Assembly: GCA_030147755.1 (NCBI GenBank)
Contig: JASBUW010000013.1
Span: 1-38,185 of the forward strand
From: Parachlamydiaceae bacterium
GTDB taxonomy: Bacteria > Chlamydiota > Chlamydiia > Chlamydiales > Parachlamydiaceae
DNA: 38,185 nt
Direction of reading: 5' to 3'
Shown: one piece after another, positions 34,806 to 38,185 of the stretch
How positions within the stretch are numbered: position 1 is the stretch's first letter
Layout of the letters: each line of letters starts with the position of its first letter
Translations under genes and position numbers: made by a program
The notes under the pieces: model-generated
The model's input: only the letters and a program-made list of their open reading frames with translations
Told to the model about the DNA's origin: nothing
Databases searched by the model: none

Positions 34806-35561
34806 ATGAAAACGATTGCCATTAGCAGCTTTAAAGGGGGGACAGCCAAAACATCCACAGCCCTTCATATCGGGGCTGCTTTGGCTAAATTTCATAAAAA
34901 AAAAGTGCTGCTCGTCGATTTTGATGCGCAGGCTAACCTCACCACGGGCTTAGGATTAGATCCGGATGAAAATGACAGCTTGGCTCCCGTTTTACAAGGA
35001 CAAAAAGAAATACAAGAAGTCATTCGATCAACACATATTACGCGCTTAGATTTGATTCCAGCTGATACATGGCTAGAACGCGTCGAAGTCACCGGTCAAT
35101 TAGCAGCAGATCGTTATTCACATGAAAAACTGCGCGATTTACTTTATTCTCTTCCTTATGACATTGCCATTATTGATACACCTCCTTCACTTTGTTGGTT
35201 AACAGAATCGGCTTTGATCGCAGCGCAGCATACACTCGTCTGCGCTACCCCTGAATTTTATAGTGTGAAAGGACTCGAACGCTTGGGACAATTCATGGAA
35301 AATATTAGCCAACGCCATCCCCTGCATATCTTAGGCGTCATTTTGTCCTTTTGGAATGCACGAGGAAAAAGCAATCAAGCCTTTTTAGACGTTATTGAAC
35401 GCACTTTTCCTAAAAAAACATTTAAAAATAAAATTCGCCGCGACATTACAGTTTCTGAAGCTTCGATATACGGTAAACCCGTCTTTGAAACAGAACCCGA
35501 TAGCCGTGCTGCAGAGGATTATCTCGCTATTACTAAGGAAATTCTGCAACGCTTATCTTAG
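34806..35561 (+). CDS. ParA/Soj-family ATPase (chlamydial pGP5-D/MinD-like)
   Basis: The 251-residue protein has the deviant Walker A motif KGGTAKTS near the start, the switch/Walker B segment VDFDAQANLTTG, and DIAIIDTPPS. These define ParA-type partition ATPases. In Chlamydia, a chromosomal ParA-type gene follows thrS and precedes a pGP6-D homologue, and the same order is seen here; the plasmid pGP5-D/pGP6-D pair is similar. An AAAGGAT site precedes the ATG. It probably acts in chromosome segregation or positioning, with the next gene as partner. Whether a plasmid origin gave rise to it cannot be told here. Confidence 0.9.
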   Translation: MKTIAISSFKGGTAKTSTALHIGAALAKFHKKKVLLVDFDAQANLTTGLGLDPDENDSLAPVLQGQKEIQEVIRSTHITRLDLIPADTWLERVEVTGQLAADRYSHEKLRDLLYSLPYDIAIIDTPPSLCWLTESALIAAQHTLVCATPEFYSVKGLERLGQFMENISQRHPLHILGVILSFWNARGKSNQAFLDVIERTFPKKTFKNKIRRDITVSEASIYGKPVFETEPDSRAAEDYLAITKEILQRLS

Positions 35562-35617
35562 ATTGTGTCTTAAACATGTAAAGCGGCTTTACATTCACTC
35601 AACCCAAGGATCTTTTC

Positions 35618-36358
35618 ATGGCCAATGTCAATTCTATGTTGAATCAACGCATGAAAAAACCAACGAATGTCTCTAAAATGGCAGCTATGGCTCAACAGTC
35701 AGCCACCGGTAATTTGACTAGTTTTTCAGGCATGTTCAGCGTAAGCGAACTCAATGCGAAAGAAAAAGAATCGCTTGAGCACATTTTGCATACCTATGGA
35801 CATGAGCAGCAAGAGATTGATCAAGATTTAACGCTATTAATCTCTTTAACAGCGGAAGTGAAAGCGATCAATAACCAAGCGGCTCTTTTGCATGGCGAGC
35901 GCATTAAAAAAGCGCATCAAATTTTGATTCACTATCGTGATGGGGCTTTTACGGCGTGGCTCATGGCGGCCTATGGTAATCGTCAGACACCGTATAATCT
36001 CATGCAATACTATGAATTTTGTGAAGCGATGCCCAAGCATTTACGTCCTCAAATTGAATTGATGCCACGTCAAGCGGTGTATACATTGGCGACGCGCGAA
36101 GGGAATTTAAAGCAAAAGCAAACTCTTGTAGAGAATTATCAAGGGGAGACCAAAGCGGAGCTATTAGCCTTAATTCGACAGCTTTTTCCTTTAGATAAGG
36201 AAGATAAACGACAACAAAAGAGTGGACCGGCAGTGATACAAGGACTGCAACGCTTGTATCAGCAATTGAAACAAACGCCGCAAAAATTCAATTCTGTGCA
36301 AAAAAAGCAAATACAAGGGTTGTTACAGCAAATCCAACATTTAATAGGTGTCTCATGA
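35618..36358 (+). CDS. pGP6-D-like chlamydial protein
   Basis: The 246-residue protein resembles pGP6-D, a chlamydial plasmid protein with a chromosomal homologue next to thrS and parA. Supporting segments are the Gln-rich helical N-terminal part, a central LLHGERIKKAHQILIHYRDGAFTAWL-like core (shown split: LLHGERIKK and HQILIHYRDGAFTAWL), and a long helical C-terminal part. It has an AAGGA site and overlaps ung by four bases (ATGA). Its function is unknown even in Chlamydia; pairing with ParA suggests a ParB-like partner, but no known ParB motif is seen. Confidence 0.85.
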   Translation: MANVNSMLNQRMKKPTNVSKMAAMAQQSATGNLTSFSGMFSVSELNAKEKESLEHILHTYGHEQQEIDQDLTLLISLTAEVKAINNQAALLHGERIKKAHQILIHYRDGAFTAWLMAAYGNRQTPYNLMQYYEFCEAMPKHLRPQIELMPRQAVYTLATREGNLKQKQTLVENYQGETKAELLALIRQLFPLDKEDKRQQKSGPAVIQGLQRLYQQLKQTPQKFNSVQKKQIQGLLQQIQHLIGVS

Positions 36359-37062
36359 GTCGCGCAACTTTTACTCCATTTATTTTAGAACCGAGTTGGC
36401 AGCACGCTTTGAAAGAAGAGCTCCAACAACCTTATGTGGCGGAGTTAGCAGCCTTTGTGGAGAAAGAATATGCCACGGCCCCTACGCCGGTTTATCCTCC
36501 ACAAGAGCTCATTTTTAATGCTTTTTATCAAACGCCTTTCGATGAAGTCAAAATCTTGCTTGTGGGCCAAGATCCCTATCATGGACCGGGACAAGCGCAT
36601 GGCTTGAGCTTTAGCGTGCCTAAGGGGATTAAACCGCCCCCTTCGCTGCAAAATATCTTCAAAGAACTGGAAACAGATATCCAACTTCCGCGTCCTTCTC
36701 ATGGCTGCTTAATATCCTGGGCTCAGCAAGGTGTCATGCTGCTCAACGCAACCTTAACCGTGCGTCAAAGCGAGCCTTTATCGCATCATGGGCGTGGCTG
36801 GGAACAGTTTACAGATGCGGTGGTACGCAAATTAGAAGAGCGGCAAGATCCCGTGATTTTTATCTTATGGGGCAAGTCGGCACAAGATAAGTGTCGTTTT
36901 TTACGTGAAAAAGGCATTCCTTCTCGCCATTTTGTGTTAACCGCGGCGCATCCTTCCCCCTTTTCTGCCAACAATGGTTTTTTTGGTTGTCGTCATTTTT
37001 CTAAAGCGAATGAGCTCTTAGTGAAGCAAGGTAAAGCTCCGATTGATTGGTCGTTGAAGTAA
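36355..37062 (+). CDS. ung: Uracil-DNA glycosylase
   Basis: The 235-residue protein has both UDG family 1 motifs: GQDPYHGPGQAHGLSFSV (catalytic Asp) and HPSPFSANNGFFGCRHF (catalytic His and Leu-loop region). The length fits Ung. It removes uracil from DNA formed by cytosine deamination or dUTP incorporation. Translation is probably coupled to the pGP6-D-like gene by the ATGA overlap. After the stop, a long hairpin with a T-run (37090-37218) could terminate the transcript. Confidence 0.97.
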   Translation: MSRATFTPFILEPSWQHALKEELQQPYVAELAAFVEKEYATAPTPVYPPQELIFNAFYQTPFDEVKILLVGQDPYHGPGQAHGLSFSVPKGIKPPPSLQNIFKELETDIQLPRPSHGCLISWAQQGVMLLNATLTVRQSEPLSHHGRGWEQFTDAVVRKLEERQDPVIFILWGKSAQDKCRFLREKGIPSRHFVLTAAHPSPFSANNGFFGCRHFSKANELLVKQGKAPIDWSLK

Positions 37063-37089
37063 TTTTTGTTCTCTTACGCTTACACAAAG

Positions 37090-37218
37090 GACAAACGACA
37101 CTAAGGACGCCGAGGACTTTAAGGACAAAGTGGATTTGTGGACAGCAATAATATTTTTTGTCCACAAGTCCACTTTGTCCTTAAGGTCCTTGGTGTCCTT
37201 AGTGTCGTTTGTCTTTTT
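37090..37218 (+). terminator. Long 55-bp hairpin with T-tract downstream of ung
   Basis: Arms 37090-37144 and 37159-37213 pair over 55 bases with a 14-base loop. The four positions that are not exact complements are all G-U pairs in the plus-strand RNA. Five T follow at 37214-37218. It belongs to the AACGAC/AAGGAC hairpin family found at 12284 and 16102. It is terminator-like on the plus strand, although far longer than a usual intrinsic terminator. Confidence 0.7.
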
Positions 37219-37304
37219 GTCCATTATTTAAAAATTTTAAATTCTCCTTGAACGGAATTTGGAAAAGGCGCTAAAAATAATTTAAAAGACAGAGGAGACG
37301 TAAC

Positions 37305-37619
37305 GTGGCGTATTCTGAATGTTGTCGAGAAAAATTATTGGCTTACAAGATTGAAGGACAATCAAAGCCTTTTGTCGACGATAAAGATTTACAGCTTCAA
37401 TTACCAGGAACCGAATCCCCAGAACCCACAGAAACTCCCACTTCTCCCAGCCCTATCTATTCCCATTATGTGGGATCTTGTCCTTCTTCTTCTTATATCC
37501 CTTCCCCTATTAATGAAGAGGAACTCTACCAAGCCATTCATGATGCAGAGCAGTCTCATGAAGCGTGGAAACAAATGCAAGCACGTTTGAAAGAAGCAGC
37601 TAAAGCTTATGAGAAATGA
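37305..37619 (+). CDS. Small hypothetical Pro/Ser/Thr-rich protein
   Basis: The 104-residue protein starts at GTG 37305, which has a GAGGAG ribosome site at 7 bases. The N terminus has CCREKLLAYKIEG, the middle is Pro/Ser/Thr/Glu-rich (ESPEPTETPTSPSPIY), and the C terminus is a helix (EEELYQAIHDAEQSHEAWKQ) ending in a charged coil. No family is recognised. It converges on the partial protease-like gene with a 4-base gap and a very short hairpin. Confidence 0.6.
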   Translation: MAYSECCREKLLAYKIEGQSKPFVDDKDLQLQLPGTESPEPTETPTSPSPIYSHYVGSCPSSSYIPSPINEEELYQAIHDAEQSHEAWKQMQARLKEAAKAYEK

Positions 37620-37623
37620 TAGA

Positions 37624-38185
37624 TTAACTATCTAGGGGAGTATATTGAGCGGCATAGAAGAGATTATATTGACCTTGATAAAACTCTTGCATATAACCCT
37701 GGAATTCCCTTTTCATTTCATCAAGTGTTTCATACTGGTAAAAGCCTGTATTAACGTCCCAAAAACGGTAAATATCACGTGCTGGATCAATCTGCATGCC
37801 TATTGAGTGACCATTTTGCTTTGTTTGATTAGCTTGATTAAACTGATAAATTCCAATGTCAAAAATCCCCCCTCCTTCATAAGGTTGTAAAGTTTGTCTA
37901 TGATTTTGAACGATATTTTCTATCAGAGCGCTAATAGTAGGTTGTGACTTACCAATTTTTTCAACTCTTAAGCGATCTCGTTTTAAAATAGAAGGACTTA
38001 TCCAGTCTGTAGGATTTATTCCCAATTTGTTTTCTAATTCATAAGTCGCCTGATCTTTACGATCTCGGGAAAGTATCCCGGAGATTTCTTCTTCTAAATT
38101 GGCTTTGCCTATTTTTTGATACGCTTGGCTTTGCGTGAGTTCTTGAATGATTTGTTTTTCCTTTTCATTGTTGGTATAACCTAAA
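37624..38185 (-). CDS. Partial C58/YopT-like cysteine protease candidate (3' part)
   Basis: The frame is open to the window edge (186 complete codons plus stop), with no in-frame ATG, so the 5' part is outside. The visible part ends with a segment resembling the last third of C58 peptidases: a His in NGHSIGMQID (codon 37807-37809) and an Asp in YRFWDVNTGFYQYE (codon 37756-37758), 17 residues apart. In YopT the catalytic His and Asp are 16 apart, with a similar F-F-D-x-N-x-G context. The catalytic Cys would be upstream and is not seen. C58 enzymes act on host proteins; YopT cuts prenylated Rho GTPases. The call is tentative until the 5' part is known. Confidence 0.6.
   Translation of the reverse strand, partial: LGYTNNEKEKQIIQELTQSQAYQKIGKANLEEEISGILSRDRKDQATYELENKLGINPTDWISPSILKRDRLRVEKIGKSQPTISALIENIVQNHRQTLQPYEGGGIFDIGIYQFNQANQTKQNGHSIGMQIDPARDIYRFWDVNTGFYQYETLDEMKREFQGYMQEFYQGQYNLFYAAQYTPLDS

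Noticed and set aside
37018-37224. Possible minus-strand gene downstream of ung
   Set aside because: It is a Lys/Asp/Thr-rich frame produced by the hairpin repeat and overlaps the end of ung.

Overview
The window looks like chromosome of an environmental, amoeba-associated chlamydia (Parachlamydiaceae-like, for example the Protochlamydia or Parachlamydia group). The main reasons are a chromosomal block thrS - ParA (pGP5-D-like) - pGP6-D-like that recalls the Chlamydia chromosome, a DUF47/Pit phosphate transporter pair, many Parachlamydiaceae-style hypothetical proteins, an AT-rich sequence, and eukaryote-directed domains. The genus assignment is inference from gene content; no search was run. 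No rRNA, tRNA, CRISPR array or transposase gene was recognised.

Left end (1-2750): a truncated copy of a long inverted-repeat element at the window edge, a YchJ-family gene, then two minus-strand accessory genes. One of these (843-1769) carries a convincing eukaryotic-type RhoGAP domain with the arginine finger and the other hallmark residues. It is followed by a clear intrinsic terminator.

Respiratory block (2786-14383, all minus strand, transcribed right to left): an FAD/[4Fe-4S] GltD-like oxidoreductase, a 46-residue ccoS, a Rieske protein with a Tat-like signal, a long cytochrome b, a giant seven-heme cytochrome c with a coiled-coil tail, then CcoN, an enlarged CcoO, a CcoQ-like peptide and a heme-less CcoP-like membrane anchor. 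Together these read as one electron-transfer chain: reduced cofactor, quinone, bc-type complex, multiheme cytochrome c, cbb3 oxygen reductase. The usual CcoP heme domains are absent from the anchor and may be supplied by the giant cytochrome. Two long hairpins lie inside this block.

Middle (14545-28781): a hypothetical membrane-anchored protein, an HD-domain nucleotidase-like protein, a secreted PAP2/haloperoxidase-like phosphatase, a LysE transporter with a glycosyltransferase-like protein, the two ATPases of an oligopeptide ABC transporter (OppF, OppD), DUF47 + Pit phosphate uptake, two hypothetical membrane-associated proteins (one with an Inc-like bilobed hydrophobic hairpin), a full copy of the long inverted-repeat element, and an outer-membrane porin candidate.

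Right end (29058-38185): a 989-residue conserved-looking protein with a papain-like Q-x-x-G-S-C motif, a small ribbon-helix-helix-like protein, thrS, ParA, pGP6-D-like, ung, a long hairpin, a small proline-rich protein, and the 3' part of a gene whose product has a C58/YopT-like His...Asp arrangement. Both window ends therefore hold candidate host-directed proteins. Several long hairpins built from related AACGAC/AAGGAC units are scattered between genes.
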